Positions 1 to 10,104 are shown, counted from the stretch's first letter. The stretch: 44,465 bases of DNA from Prevotellaceae bacterium (GCA_031257315.1 JAIROW010000187.1:1-44465); one strand, 5' to 3'. Program-made: numbers and translations. Notes: generated by a model not told the origin, from the letters alone.

Positions 1-22
1 GATAGACAGAGCCCGCGACAGC

Positions 23-77
<55 letters not shown>

Positions 78-191
78 GTAAGATTTTATACTTCGGGTTT
101 AATACCCAAATTTACGTATATATATTATTATATGGCGAGAAGTCTGAAAAATTTCAGGCTTGCGTTTATTTTGAGGCAGTTTTGCCACAAT

Positions 192-235
192 ATTGCAGAT
201 ATGCGATTAATTGCATATCTGCAATTTCTTTTTGT
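192..235 (+). terminator. Hairpin followed by T-tract, probable terminator of an upstream gene or leader
   Basis: ATTGCAGATATGC (192-204) / GCATATCTGCAAT (213-225) is a perfect 13-bp stem with an 8-nt loop, followed by TTCTTTTT. Confidence 0.6.
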
Positions 236-477
236 ACTTGTTGTTTAACCCCTAAAACAGTATGCCTATGGAGAATGAAAACTGAAAAATAAAGAAAGAA
301 AACTGAAAATCATTAATGATTTTACCTGCCAGTTCATTAATTTCCGTAAAAGGATATTAATGACAGTCCCGATACAACAGGTTAAAACTGTGATATTCGG
401 AGTATTTTATATTAAAATTAGAATTGTAATTAGAATTAAGAAAACATTTATTATTGATAATAGATAAATAATAAAGT

Positions 478-3400
478 ATGAAGACATTATTGAAATTTAT
501 TAATAAAAAAACGTTCCGCACGCTTGTAACAGTATTTTTTATGTGCGGATGTTCGATTTCTCTGTTTGCTCAGGGAAAAATAACGGGAAAGGTTTCCGAC
601 GAATCCGGTAAACCGCTTACAGGAGTTTCCGTATTTATAAAGGGAACAAATTCAGGCGTAACAACCGGCGTTGACGGGAACTATTCCATCAATGTAACCG
701 GCGCAGACAATGTGCTGGTATTTTCGCTTATGGGATTTTCCGTCAGGGAAATTGTTGTCGGAAACAAAACTGCAATTGACGTGGCTCTGGCAGAAGAAAC
801 GACGGAACTTGAAGAAGTTGTCGTTACCGCTCTCGGTATGAAACGGGCAGAAAAGGCTCTGGCTTACGCTACTCAAAAACTCGACGGCGAGGCGTTGAAC
901 AAAGTAAAAGGCGCTAACCTTACAACGAGCTTGACCGGACGAGTTTCGGGGCTACAAATCAACAACTCTACCGAATTTCTTGAAGACCCGTCGATCAACC
1001 TGCGTGGCGGCGGCGGTGCATTGCTCGTTATCGACGGCGTGCCTTACGGGAATATGAACCTGCGCGACCTCAATCAGGACGATATTCTCGACATTAACGT
1101 ACTGAAAGGCGCGACTGCATCCGCTCTCTACGGATCGCGCGGAGGCAACGGAGCTATAATGATCACGACCAAGAAGGGCGCAGACAAGAAAGGCTTCACC
1201 CTCGATGTCAACACCAGCAACATGTTCTACGCCGGCGAGCTTACCATGCCGAAGAACCAGACTTCGTACAGCTCCGGTCAGGACGGCGTGTACAACCACG
1301 TTGACTACGTATGGGGCGACAAGCTCGACATCGGCAAGATTTACGAGCAATGGGATCCTATCAACAAGGAATGGAGATGGATGGAACTGACATCGAAGGG
1401 AAAGAACAACTTTCAGGACTTCCTTCAGTTCAGCATGATTAGCAACACGACCGCCAGCGTTTCGCAGCGCGGAGAAAACGGCGGTATCCGCTCCTCGCTC
1501 TCCTACCTTTATAATAAAGCGCAATACCCGAACCAGAAGTATCAACGCTTCAACTACACCTTAGCCGGAGATATTAAGCTCGGTGACAAGGTGACGGTCG
1601 AGAGTTCGATGGGATTCACCAAGCGTCTTTCTCCCAACATTGTCGGAGGTGGATCAAGCGAGCAAGGCTACATATATAATATATTAATATGGACAGGTCC
1701 CGAATACCGTCTTGCCGATTACAAGGACTATTGGGTGATACCTCACCAGAAGCAAAGCTGGCATTACGATAATTATTACGATAACCCGTGGCTGAGCGCC
1801 AACGAGTGTATCCAGACCTTGGACGAAAATAAATTCAACGGCATGTTCTCCGTCAACTATCAAATACTTCCTTCACTAAAGCTCATGGTGCGAAGCGGAG
1901 TAGACGTGTATGGCAAGCGCGAAGTGAAGCGCAATCCAATCGGCGTAAACGGAAGCCGCAACTGGGTAAAGGCAGTCGGAGGATACGGCGAGGCGCACTG
2001 GCAGAACTGGAGTATGAACAACGACCTTATCGCCACGTTCGACAAGCGTTTCGGAGATTTCAGCGTAAATGCCATTGCGGGAGGAACGATTTATTACTAC
2101 GAGAATACATATATGAAGAACTTGACTAAGGGCGGTTTGGCAGTGCCGGGCTTTTATTCGATAACGAACTCGAAGGATGCCATCACGCCGGAAGTCAGCT
2201 ACCAGCGCAAACAGCTTAACAGCGTTTACGGAAATATATCGCTCGGCTTCAAGAACGCAATCTTCGCAGACGTATCCGGAAGAAACGACTGGAGTTCCAC
2301 GCTTCCGGTTGATCAGATTTCATACTTCTATCCATCGGTCGGAGCCAGCGTTGTTATGTCGGAGTTTATCCCGTTGCCGGAAGTAATTAAATTCTGGAAG
2401 CTGCGCGGCTCTTGGACAGTGTCCAAGACCGACCTTGGCGTTTATGCAATCAATCAGACCTACGGCATAACTCTCGGCGCATGGGACAGCTTTAACTCGG
2501 CAAACTATCCGGAGAATATTCGCGGAAGCGTCAACCCGATAACAAACCGTACATACGAGCTGGGAACATCTTTATACCTATTTGACAACAATCGTCTGAA
2601 GTTAGACTTTGCCTACTTCAATCGCTTGCGCTACGATGACACACGCCAAGTGGACATATCCAATGCCTCTGGATTCAAAAAGATGCTTGTCAATATCGAC
2701 GAGCAAACGGTATACAGAGGAGTTGAACTTACCGTCGATGCTGTTCCTGTCAGCGTAGGCGACTTCAAATGGAATATCATAGCCAACTGGTCTAAGTACG
2801 GAAGCTATTATGCGAAGCTCGACGAGACATTCTCGTCGAAAGCGCCATGGGTGAAGGTAGGCAATCGCACCGACTTTGCAACGGACATAGATTATCAGCG
2901 CGACCCGCAGGGCAACATTGTTCATGACAATAGCGGATTGCCGATAGTCAACTCTTCGTACAGCACACCTTTGGGGTACAGTAATCCCGACTGGATTTGG
3001 GGATTGCACAACAGCTTTACATATAAGAAGTGGACACTCAATGTTTCATTAGACGGTCGTGTAGGCGGTACGGCTATTAACTTCCTTGAGCGTTACAGCT
3101 GGGCTAACGGTTCAAATCCCGAATCCGACAACCAATGGAGATATGACGAGGTTGTGAACGGTAAGAAGAATTATGTAGGCGAAGGTGTTCGTGTAGTTTC
3201 CGGTAGCGTAACTTATGACGGCTACGGACAAATCACGGAAGATACCCGCGTATTTGAACCCAACAAAACTCCGGTCAGCTATCAGGCATACATTAAACGC
3301 TGGGCAGGCAATAACACCAAAGCGTTCTATCAGGATATGACATTCTTAAAGCTGCGCGAACTCTCGCTGGCTTATGATATACCTTATCTTTACGCAAAAA

Positions 3401-3561
3401 AAATCGGCGCACGGAAGGCTTCCGTCGCAATAGTAGGGCAAAATCTGCTTATATGGGTAAAAGAGTTTAAATATTCCGACCCCGACAAAAGCTTGGGTGG
3501 AAACGATCTTCCTGCTCCATCTGTGCGCTACATAGGATTTAATCTCAATCTCACATTTTAA
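478..3561 (+). CDS. SusC/RagA-family TonB-linked outer membrane protein
   Basis: 1027 aa. Signal peptide, then carboxypeptidase-regulatory-like domain (GKITGKVSDESGKPLTGVSVFIKGTNSG), LEEVVVTALG plug motif, and an NGAIMITTKKG segment typical of SusC. Followed by susD. Confidence 0.97.
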   Translation: MKTLLKFINKKTFRTLVTVFFMCGCSISLFAQGKITGKVSDESGKPLTGVSVFIKGTNSGVTTGVDGNYSINVTGADNVLVFSLMGFSVREIVVGNKTAIDVALAEETTELEEVVVTALGMKRAEKALAYATQKLDGEALNKVKGANLTTSLTGRVSGLQINNSTEFLEDPSINLRGGGGALLVIDGVPYGNMNLRDLNQDDILDINVLKGATASALYGSRGGNGAIMITTKKGADKKGFTLDVNTSNMFYAGELTMPKNQTSYSSGQDGVYNHVDYVWGDKLDIGKIYEQWDPINKEWRWMELTSKGKNNFQDFLQFSMISNTTASVSQRGENGGIRSSLSYLYNKAQYPNQKYQRFNYTLAGDIKLGDKVTVESSMGFTKRLSPNIVGGGSSEQGYIYNILIWTGPEYRLADYKDYWVIPHQKQSWHYDNYYDNPWLSANECIQTLDENKFNGMFSVNYQILPSLKLMVRSGVDVYGKREVKRNPIGVNGSRNWVKAVGGYGEAHWQNWSMNNDLIATFDKRFGDFSVNAIAGGTIYYYENTYMKNLTKGGLAVPGFYSITNSKDAITPEVSYQRKQLNSVYGNISLGFKNAIFADVSGRNDWSSTLPVDQISYFYPSVGASVVMSEFIPLPEVIKFWKLRGSWTVSKTDLGVYAINQTYGITLGAWDSFNSANYPENIRGSVNPITNRTYELGTSLYLFDNNRLKLDFAYFNRLRYDDTRQVDISNASGFKKMLVNIDEQTVYRGVELTVDAVPVSVGDFKWNIIANWSKYGSYYAKLDETFSSKAPWVKVGNRTDFATDIDYQRDPQGNIVHDNSGLPIVNSSYSTPLGYSNPDWIWGLHNSFTYKKWTLNVSLDGRVGGTAINFLERYSWANGSNPESDNQWRYDEVVNGKKNYVGEGVRVVSGSVTYDGYGQITEDTRVFEPNKTPVSYQAYIKRWAGNNTKAFYQDMTFLKLRELSLAYDIPYLYAKKIGARKASVAIVGQNLLIWVKEFKYSDPDKSLGGNDLPAPSVRYIGFNLNLTF

Positions 3562-3579
3562 TATAAAATAAAGACAGAT

Positions 3580-5094
3580 ATGAAAATAGCATATAAAATA
3601 GCTGCGCCTGTCCTTGCTGCCGTATTTACTCTTGCGGGTTGCAGCAACTTTGAAGACATTAATACAAATCCCAACGGCGCGACGTCCGTAACATCGGGCA
3701 TGCTGGCGACCCAGCTGATCAAGCCCATCCTCGACGGTCAGGGCGGATACTACAATGTCCGTAATAAATACATCATCTCGATAGAAACAACAACGGCTAA
3801 TATCGATGCCATGAACAATTCTCTCGGTCGCTGGGATTTCGCAGACCTTGCACCGCTTCGCAACGTGGAGAAGATGATCAGCTTTGCTCCTGAAGGCGGC
3901 TTGAAGAACTCCTATACTGCGCTCGGACATTTCCTCCGCGCCCGCATGTTCTTTGATCTTACAATGCGCTTGGGCGATGTTCCGTACAGCGAAGCCCTCA
4001 AAGGTGAATCAGGATCATATTATCCGGCTTACGACACTCAGAAGGATGTTTTTGCAGGCATACTCGACGAGCTTGACGAAGCAAACCGTCTCTTTGCCGA
4101 AGGAGCAAAGTTCGACGGCGACCCGTTCAGCTTCGGCGGCGACCCTGCCAAATGGCGCAAACTTGTCAACGCCCTTGAACTCCGCGTCCTCATCAACCTC
4201 TACAAGCGAGCCGACGATACGCCGGAACTGAAAGTAAAGGAAAGATTTCAGCAGATAGCATCTTCCCGTCCGCTTCCCGAAACGGGCGATGATATGTATC
4301 AGGTTTTCTGGAACGACATCCACCGCTACAATTATTATCGTCCGAATGATAACGGATCGAACAATCGCTTCATCACAACTCTTATTATCGACAGCCTCAA
4401 GCAATACGACGATCGCCGGTTGTTCTACTATGTTACTCCGACCGTCAATTCTGTGTCCGCAGGTATTTCGTCGAGCAGCAAGGATGCGTATGTGGGCGTC
4501 AATTCGTTGGAACCGATTAATACCGCAGATATAGCAAATCGCAATTCCCGCCTTAATCGCCGCTATACCGAGCGTGCCGAAGGCGAACCGACGTATATAT
4601 TAAGCTGTGCCGAAGTAAACTTTATCCTTGCCGAAGCAGCCGCTCGCGGATTTATCTCCGGCAGCGCAAAAGATTATTACGAGAAAGGCATACGCGCTTC
4701 CATGAAATACACAGCCGACGTTACGCCGGATGATGCCGACTATCATCATAACATGAAGATAACCGACGCCTCTATTAACGACTATCTCAAGTCGCCCGGC
4801 GTTGCCTTCGCTTCCAATTTAGCCGAGCAGATACATCAAATCGGCGTACAGAAATTCTTCGACTTCTTCATGAGAGACTATGACAACGCATGGTTTGAAA
4901 TGCGTCGCACCGGCTATCCTGCCTTCCCTATTAATCCTGCTACCAACCTCAATTCTCCGAACACTAAGATGCCGGTAAGATGGATGTACGCCTCCGCAGA
5001 GTACAACTATAACAAGGCGAATGTAGAGGCTGCCGTTACCCGCCAATACGGAGGCGCTGACGACAACAATGGAATAATGTGGATTTTGAAATAA
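3580..5094 (+). CDS. SusD/RagB-family nutrient-binding outer membrane lipoprotein
   Basis: 504 aa. Lipobox (VFTLAGCSNFEDINTNPN), SusD-like N-terminus, located 18 bp downstream of susC. Confidence 0.95.
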   Translation: MKIAYKIAAPVLAAVFTLAGCSNFEDINTNPNGATSVTSGMLATQLIKPILDGQGGYYNVRNKYIISIETTTANIDAMNNSLGRWDFADLAPLRNVEKMISFAPEGGLKNSYTALGHFLRARMFFDLTMRLGDVPYSEALKGESGSYYPAYDTQKDVFAGILDELDEANRLFAEGAKFDGDPFSFGGDPAKWRKLVNALELRVLINLYKRADDTPELKVKERFQQIASSRPLPETGDDMYQVFWNDIHRYNYYRPNDNGSNNRFITTLIIDSLKQYDDRRLFYYVTPTVNSVSAGISSSSKDAYVGVNSLEPINTADIANRNSRLNRRYTERAEGEPTYILSCAEVNFILAEAAARGFISGSAKDYYEKGIRASMKYTADVTPDDADYHHNMKITDASINDYLKSPGVAFASNLAEQIHQIGVQKFFDFFMRDYDNAWFEMRRTGYPAFPINPATNLNSPNTKMPVRWMYASAEYNYNKANVEAAVTRQYGGADDNNGIMWILK

Positions 5095-5096
5095 TT

Positions 5097-6137
5097 ATGT
5101 ACATGATAAAAAGAACGAATATGTTAAAGTATATCAGTAAATATTCTCTTATATGCCTCATTGCAGGCTTAATCTTCTCTTGCAGCGAAGAAGAGATTCC
5201 TGCCGAGAAGCCCTTCTTTCAGATGGAGATCGGCAGCGCTCTCTCCTTCAAAGCTCCGGGCGGCACACAGTTTCTCAACGTTAAGACCAATACAGTCTTC
5301 ACTGTCGCCTCCACTGCCGCATGGTGTACGCCGGAAATAGTCGGTAAAGGCGAGAACAATCTCAAGATAACCGTAGCCGAGAACACAGACCCTGTCGAGC
5401 GCAACGCGGTTATTACTATCTCGTCGGAAGGCTATGACAGCTATAAAATAGACGTAGTGCAAGGGTTCGTACCTCCGAAGCCGCCTGCTCCCGAAGGTAC
5501 TGACGAGCGTATCATCGACCTCATTCCCGACCTTTACTATGCTTTCCACAATTCAGCGAATCTCGCCGCGCCAGCTGTCGGCACGGCAGATATGGAGTTC
5601 TCCATTCCCGCAAGCGTGGTTGCAACGGACGCCCCCCGCGAAGGCAGACGCGCCGTTACCATCACTAAGGACAATCACGTTAAGGTAAAATCGCCTTCGC
5701 CCAACGGAGCGAAGACTTACACGATGCTGTTCGACGTCCGTGTTCCGACACTCTTGTCAGAGCCTAAGGAGCAGTGGTACGCCCTACTCCAAACAAACGA
5801 GAGGAACAGCGACGATGGCGACCTTTTCATTAAGTTTAACGGTACGGTTGGAGTATCGCAGTACACAAATCCCGTTATTGAGCCAACCAAATGGTATCGC
5901 ATAGTCGTAGTTGTAGATGTACAGAATGGCGCATCAGTATGCAAATACTACATTAATGGCGAGTTCGCCTTCGCTAACGGCAGCTCGTCCATACCCAGCC
6001 GCATGGGGCTCAACGAAACCTTCTGGCTCTTCACCGACGAGGACGGTGAAGAGGACACGCTCGACTGTTCAGCCTTCGCGCTGTGGACAGACACAATGCT
6101 GACAGACGATGAAATTGCAGCAATCGGAGCGCCGTAA
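5097..6137 (+). CDS. Lipoprotein with BACON domain and LamG/concanavalin A-like domain; probable surface glycan-binding protein
   Basis: Lipobox LIFSCSEEE; BACON-like segment (FLNVKTNTVFTVASTAAWCTPEIV...ITISSEGYDSYKIDVVQG); C-terminal LamG-like fold (WYRIVVVVDVQNGASVCKYYINGEF). The listed ORF starts at 5079; the start is more likely 5097, 5103 or 5121. Confidence 0.75.
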   Translation: MYMIKRTNMLKYISKYSLICLIAGLIFSCSEEEIPAEKPFFQMEIGSALSFKAPGGTQFLNVKTNTVFTVASTAAWCTPEIVGKGENNLKITVAENTDPVERNAVITISSEGYDSYKIDVVQGFVPPKPPAPEGTDERIIDLIPDLYYAFHNSANLAAPAVGTADMEFSIPASVVATDAPREGRRAVTITKDNHVKVKSPSPNGAKTYTMLFDVRVPTLLSEPKEQWYALLQTNERNSDDGDLFIKFNGTVGVSQYTNPVIEPTKWYRIVVVVDVQNGASVCKYYINGEFAFANGSSSIPSRMGLNETFWLFTDEDGEEDTLDCSAFALWTDTMLTDDEIAAIGAP

Positions 6138-6188
6138 CAGCATGTATAATATCAGTTTGAATTTATTTTAAATTATCTTCTTAATAGA

Positions 6189-6221
6189 AAGGGGCAATCG
6201 GTATTCGGTTGTCCCTTTTTT
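6189..6221 (+). terminator. Intrinsic-type terminator downstream of the SusCD operon
   Basis: GGGGCAATCGGTATTCGGTTGTCCC followed by TTTTTT, 3' of the BACON/LamG gene. Confidence 0.7.
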
Positions 6222-6239
6222 AATTGATAATTGACAATT

Positions 6240-6495
6240 ATGCGAATCAAGGGTTGAAAACGTTATTTTAGTCCGAATGGGCTTAATTTTCATAACCGCA
6301 AACAAGCGAAGCGCGGTATGCGGTAGCACAATCGTTCTCATCATTGCCTGTAAGGCAAAACTTTAATGCTTTTGCGATAGAGTTCTGCCTTTCAGACAGT
6401 CTGTTATTGTCGTTTTTAGCCGCAGGCAACGCTATCGCTCGCCTGCGGTTATGAAAATTTTGTCTCTGCGGGACATTTTAACTTCTGATTCGCAT
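6240..6495 (-). repeat. Modular palindromic intergenic element, copy A (256 bp)
   Basis: Bounded by ATGCGAATCA (6240-6249) and TGATTCGCAT (6486-6495). Near-identical to the reverse complement of 9736-9991. Contains CCGCAGGC..GCCTGCGG and other hairpins. Confidence 0.9.
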
Positions 6496-6757
6496 TATTT
6501 AATTTTTCGGAGGTGATGTAAAAAGTATGCTGCTATAAAAAACTTGTGATCATATGTTTTGACACTGTACTGATAATGCTATAAATCAATATGTCCGGTT
6601 TTTATTCTGCAATATTTTACGAATAATTATTTTAATATCAAAGAGTTGAATTATTAGAAGTACCTTTAAGAGATTCTGTTTTATTCCGTGATTAATACCC
6701 TAAATCTTTTAACCGTAATCTGGCAAACAAATATCAAATTAATCGTTAAAATAACAG

Positions 6758-6786
6758 TAGAGACAGAGCGCGATGCCCTGTCTCCA
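6758..6786. repeat. GTAGAGACAG...CTGTCTCCAC palindrome
   Basis: GAGACAG (6760-6766) / CTGTCTC (6778-6784) with inner GC/GC pairing, 3' of the GH95 gene. Resembles the TAGAGACGCGAT palindromes at 9450 and 43690. Confidence 0.65.
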
Positions 6787-6831
6787 CACAATCACAAATT
6801 ATAAAAAATGAAAATAAAATATTGTCTGTTT

Positions 6832-9306
6832 TTACTTTTTAGCTGCTATTTCGTAGCTTTTTCCTTTTGTTGTCGGGAAACCGGTAAGGTAATATGTCTT
6901 TCCGTTAGCCGTCGTTTCTTCCGACTTGCAGCTAACGCCTTTTACTTCTATCGGTATTTCGGTGCGTATCAGGCAGCGGTTTCCGGCAAGCGACGTAATT
7001 TTTGCTTTCAGTAGCCGGCTGTTTTTCCAGTCGATAGATACTTCAAAGCCGCCGCGTGCTCGCAAACCGGCAACGCTTCCATCGCTCCATTCGTCGGGGA
7101 GCGCGGGCAGCAGATGTATGTCGGACAGATGGCTTTGCAGCAGCATTTCGGTCATGCCTGCCAGTCCGCCGAAATTGCCGTCAATCTGGAAAGGCGGATG
7201 AGCGCAGAACAGGTTGAGGTAACTGCCTCCTCCGGCTCCGTACTGCGTATTAGCCGTTTTGCTGACGCGGAGCAGGTTTCGTATCAGTTTGTAGGCGTGG
7301 TTTCCGTCGAGCAGACGCGCCCACATGTTGATTTTCCAGCCTATCGACCAGCCGGTGCCGTCGTCGCCGCGCAGTTCGAGGCTTCGCTTGCAGGCGTTGG
7401 CATATTCGGGGGTTGTAAGCGGGGCTATTTGCCGTCCGGGGTGAAGCCCGATAAGGTGCGACAAGTGCCGGTGATGCGGTTCGGCGTCGTCAAAATCCCT
7501 GTACCACTCCTGCAAATTGCCTTTTTTGCCTATTTGCAGCGGATAGAGCCTGTCCAGTTTTTCTTTGAGCATTGCGCGGTAGTCGTCGTCAACGCCAAGA
7601 ATTTCGGAGGATTCAATCAGACCGGTAAACAAATCCCATATAAGAACCAAATCGACGGTCATTGACTGAGCTACGGAATGACGTTTTCCTTCGCTGTCGA
7701 TAAAAGCGTTTTCGGGCGACGTCGAGGGCGACGTTATCAGCTGTCCGTTTTCGTTTTCTACCAGCCAGTCGAGTACAAAGTCGGCAGCGCCTTTCATAAG
7801 CGGGTAGGCATAATTTTTCAGGAAGGCGGTATCGCATGTAAACCTGAAATGGTCGAACAGATGCTGGCAAATCCATGGTCCGCCCATAGCCCAGTTAGCC
7901 CAAATGGGGGAACCGTTTCCAAGGTCGCCCACCGGATTGGTCTGACCCCATATATCGGCGTTGTGGTGCAAAGCCCAGCCTTTCATGTCGTAGAAATTGC
8001 GGGCTGTGGCGCTGCCTGTTTTTGCAAACTTTTCGACATAGCTCAAAAACGGCTCGTGCATTTCGGACAGGTTTACCGGTTCGGCAGCCCAGTAATTCAT
8101 CTGGTAATTGATGTTTGTCGTAAAATTGGCGCTCCATGGCGGGCGAAGTTCCATATTCCATATTCCCTGAAGGTTTGCAGGTATTCCTCCGGGGCGCGAG
8201 CATGAAATCAGCAGATAGCGGTTAAACTGAAAGTAAAGCGCTTCGAGCGACCTGTCGTGTCCGCCTTCAAAATACGCTTTCATTCTTTCGGGAATGGTTT
8301 TGTCAATTGCAGGATTCTGTTCGTCGAGCTTGAACGACACGCGGTCGAAGTACGACTTGTAGTCATTAACATGAGCTTTTTTAAGCATGTCGAAACTCTT
8401 TGCCGACGCACTCGCAAGGTAATTTCCGGCAATCTGCTTTTCGTCGCGACCTTCCTTGAACGGGTCTTTGTCGAATCCGTTGAAACTTGTAGCCGCCGAC
8501 AGCAGTATAACCGCGCTTGTAGCTCCGCTGACCTTCGCCGTATTTCCGTCAACCGTAACTGTGCCGTCCTTTGCAATCGCTTTTGCAAGCAGCTGGAAAC
8601 GCATACCGGCGTCGTCGCTGTAAATCACCGGAGTTTCGTTGACGTTATAGTAACTTGGGTCGGCATGAGCCGGAGCGCGTCCGTTCATAACGAGCGTATT
8701 GCCGTTTTCGGTTGAAATACTGTATTTCAACTGACTGTCGAGCGAAAAATCGAAGCTGAGAGCGCCTTTTCGGTCAGCATCTAAACGAATGGCAATCACC
8801 TGATCGGGCGCCGACGCAAAGATTTCACGTCTGTAACTTACGTCGCCTGCCTTGAACTGCACGTTTGCAACGGCGCTATTCAGGTCGAGGTCGCGCCGAT
8901 AGTCGGAAACGTCGCCCGAATAATGCTGAACAATGCGCAGGTCGCCAAGCGGGGCATACGATTCGGTGTATAATCCCTGCATGTTGTGCAGCAGGCTCTC
9001 CGCTTTGCCGTAATCTTCGGCTGCAAGGGCTTCCCTGACCGCCGAAAGATATTTTGGCGATTCGGGGTTTGGATTGGGATTTACCGGACCTCCCGCCCAT
9101 AAAGATTCTTCGTTCAGCTGAATCAATTCATTGTCGGAACGTCCGAAAATCATGGCTCCGAGCCTTCCATTGCCCACAGGCAACGCCTCGACCCATTCCC
9201 TCGCCGGAACGTCGTACATGAGTTTTAGCGCAGGGTCGTCAACATTATTTTCCCCACAACTGGAAAGTAAAAAACTTCCAAAAAACAAAAATAAAAATTT
9301 ATTCAT
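6832..9306 (-). CDS. GH95-family alpha-L-fucosidase (lipoprotein signal peptide)
   Basis: 824 aa. Motifs [63 protein letters not shown] and [21 protein letters not shown] are characteristic of GH95. Confidence 0.93.
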   Translation of the reverse strand: MNKFLFLFFGSFLLSSCGENNVDDPALKLMYDVPAREWVEALPVGNGRLGAMIFGRSDNELIQLNEESLWAGGPVNPNPNPESPKYLSAVREALAAEDYGKAESLLHNMQGLYTESYAPLGDLRIVQHYSGDVSDYRRDLDLNSAVANVQFKAGDVSYRREIFASAPDQVIAIRLDADRKGALSFDFSLDSQLKYSISTENGNTLVMNGRAPAHADPSYYNVNETPVIYSDDAGMRFQLLAKAIAKDGTVTVDGNTAKVSGATSAVILLSAATSFNGFDKDPFKEGRDEKQIAGNYLASASAKSFDMLKKAHVNDYKSYFDRVSFKLDEQNPAIDKTIPERMKAYFEGGHDRSLEALYFQFNRYLLISCSRPGGIPANLQGIWNMELRPPWSANFTTNINYQMNYWAAEPVNLSEMHEPFLSYVEKFAKTGSATARNFYDMKGWALHHNADIWGQTNPVGDLGNGSPIWANWAMGGPWICQHLFDHFRFTCDTAFLKNYAYPLMKGAADFVLDWLVENENGQLITSPSTSPENAFIDSEGKRHSVAQSMTVDLVLIWDLFTGLIESSEILGVDDDYRAMLKEKLDRLYPLQIGKKGNLQEWYRDFDDAEPHHRHLSHLIGLHPGRQIAPLTTPEYANACKRSLELRGDDGTGWSIGWKINMWARLLDGNHAYKLIRNLLRVSKTANTQYGAGGGSYLNLFCAHPPFQIDGNFGGLAGMTEMLLQSHLSDIHLLPALPDEWSDGSVAGLRARGGFEVSIDWKNSRLLKAKITSLAGNRCLIRTEIPIEVKGVSCKSEETTANGKTYYLTGFPTTKGKSYEIAAKK

Positions 9307-9402
9307 TGTATTTATTTTGTTAATAATTATAACTTAATTTATTAAATCAGACTTAATAATAAAGGTGCAAAATTAATAATATTTTTGATAACAGATGAAT
9401 TT

Positions 9403-9446
9403 AATTGACAATTGACAATTGACAATTGATAATTGACAATTGTCAA
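9403..9446. repeat. Tandem TTGACAA/TTGATAA AT-rich repeat
   Basis: aattgacaattgacaattgacaattgataattgacaattgtcaat read directly. Shorter versions lie at 6222-6239, 9721-9733 and 43671-43686. Confidence 0.85.
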
Positions 9447-9449
9447 TCG

Positions 9450-9480
9450 TAGAGACGCGATAAATCGCGTCTCTATTTTT
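9450..9480. repeat. TAGAGACGCGATaaATCGCGTCTCTA palindrome followed by T5
   Basis: Perfect 12-bp stem with a 2-nt loop at 9450-9475. A copy with loop tt is at 43690-43715. Confidence 0.92.
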
Positions 9481-9483
9481 CAC

Positions 9484-9721
9484 AAAAAAGCAGGCGAGCT
9501 TTTCAAAAAAGCAGGCGAGCTTTCATAAAAAAGCAGGCGAGCTTTTCAAAAAAGCAGGCGAGCTTTCATGGAAAAGCAGGCGAGCTTTCATGGAAAAGCA
9601 GGCGAGCTTTCATGGAAAAGCAGGCGAGCTTTTCAAAAAGGCAGGCGAGCTTTCACAAAAAAGCAGGCGAGCTTTCACAAAAAAGCAGGCGAGCTTTCAC
9701 AAAAAAGCAGGCGAGCTTTTT
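9484..9721. repeat. 21-22 bp minisatellite, 11 units of AAAAGCAGGCGAGCTTTT(c/ca)
   Basis: The gcaggcgagct core occurs 11 times at 21-22 bp spacing. Each unit can form AAAAGC/GCTTTT around an AGGCGA loop. Confidence 0.95.
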
Positions 9722-9735
9722 GACAATTGATAATA

Positions 9736-9991
9736 ATGCGAATCAGGAGTAAAAATGTCCTTACAGGACAAAATTTTCATAACCGCAGGCGAGCGATAGC
9801 GTTGCCTGCGGTTAAAAACGACAACAACTGACTGCCTGAAAGGCAGAACTCTATCGCAATAGAATTGAAATTTTGCCTTTCAGGCAATGATGAGAACGAT
9901 TGTGCTACCGCATACCGCGCTTCGCTTGTATGCGGTTATGAAAATTTAGCCCATTCGGGCTAAAATAACGTTTTCAACCCTTGATTCGCAT
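9736..9991 (+). repeat. Modular palindromic intergenic element, copy B (256 bp)
   Basis: ATGCGAATCA (9736-9745) ... TGATTCGCAT (9982-9991). Inverted relative to copy A with the same length. Confidence 0.9.
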
Positions 9992-10002
9992 AATTTATAA
10001 AA

Positions 10003-10040
10003 ATTATGAAAATCAGGACATTTTTACTCCTAATTCGCAT
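10003..10040 (-). repeat. Truncated remnant of the same element family
   Basis: TTATGAAAATCAGGACATTTTTACTCCTAATTCGCAT matches the end of copies A and C with an internal deletion. Confidence 0.7.
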
Positions 10041-10104
10041 AAATAATTTTTTTTATTTTTGCGGTGTTGAATTTATTGTTTCAATGTAGTGTATGATTTT
10101 TTAT

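Noticed and set aside
952-1545. ORF of 197 aa antisense to susC
   Set aside because: Lies wholly within the strongly supported SusC CDS; no recognisable domain; explained by codon bias.
3346-3930. ORF of 194 aa antisense across the susC/susD junction
   Set aside because: Overlaps both well-supported genes with no domain signature.
6240-6495. Classical insertion sequence
   Set aside because: Has TIR-like ends but no transposase ORF. At most a non-autonomous element, and target-site duplications cannot be assigned confidently in the AT-rich flanks.
7114-8205. Two ORFs (183 and 175 aa) on + strand opposite GH95
   Set aside because: Contained in the GH95 CDS, with frames complementary to its motifs; low-complexity antisense translation.
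9484-9721. CRISPR array
   Set aside because: Units are 21-22 bp, directly adjacent with no unique spacers, and no cas genes are in the window. This is a tandem minisatellite.
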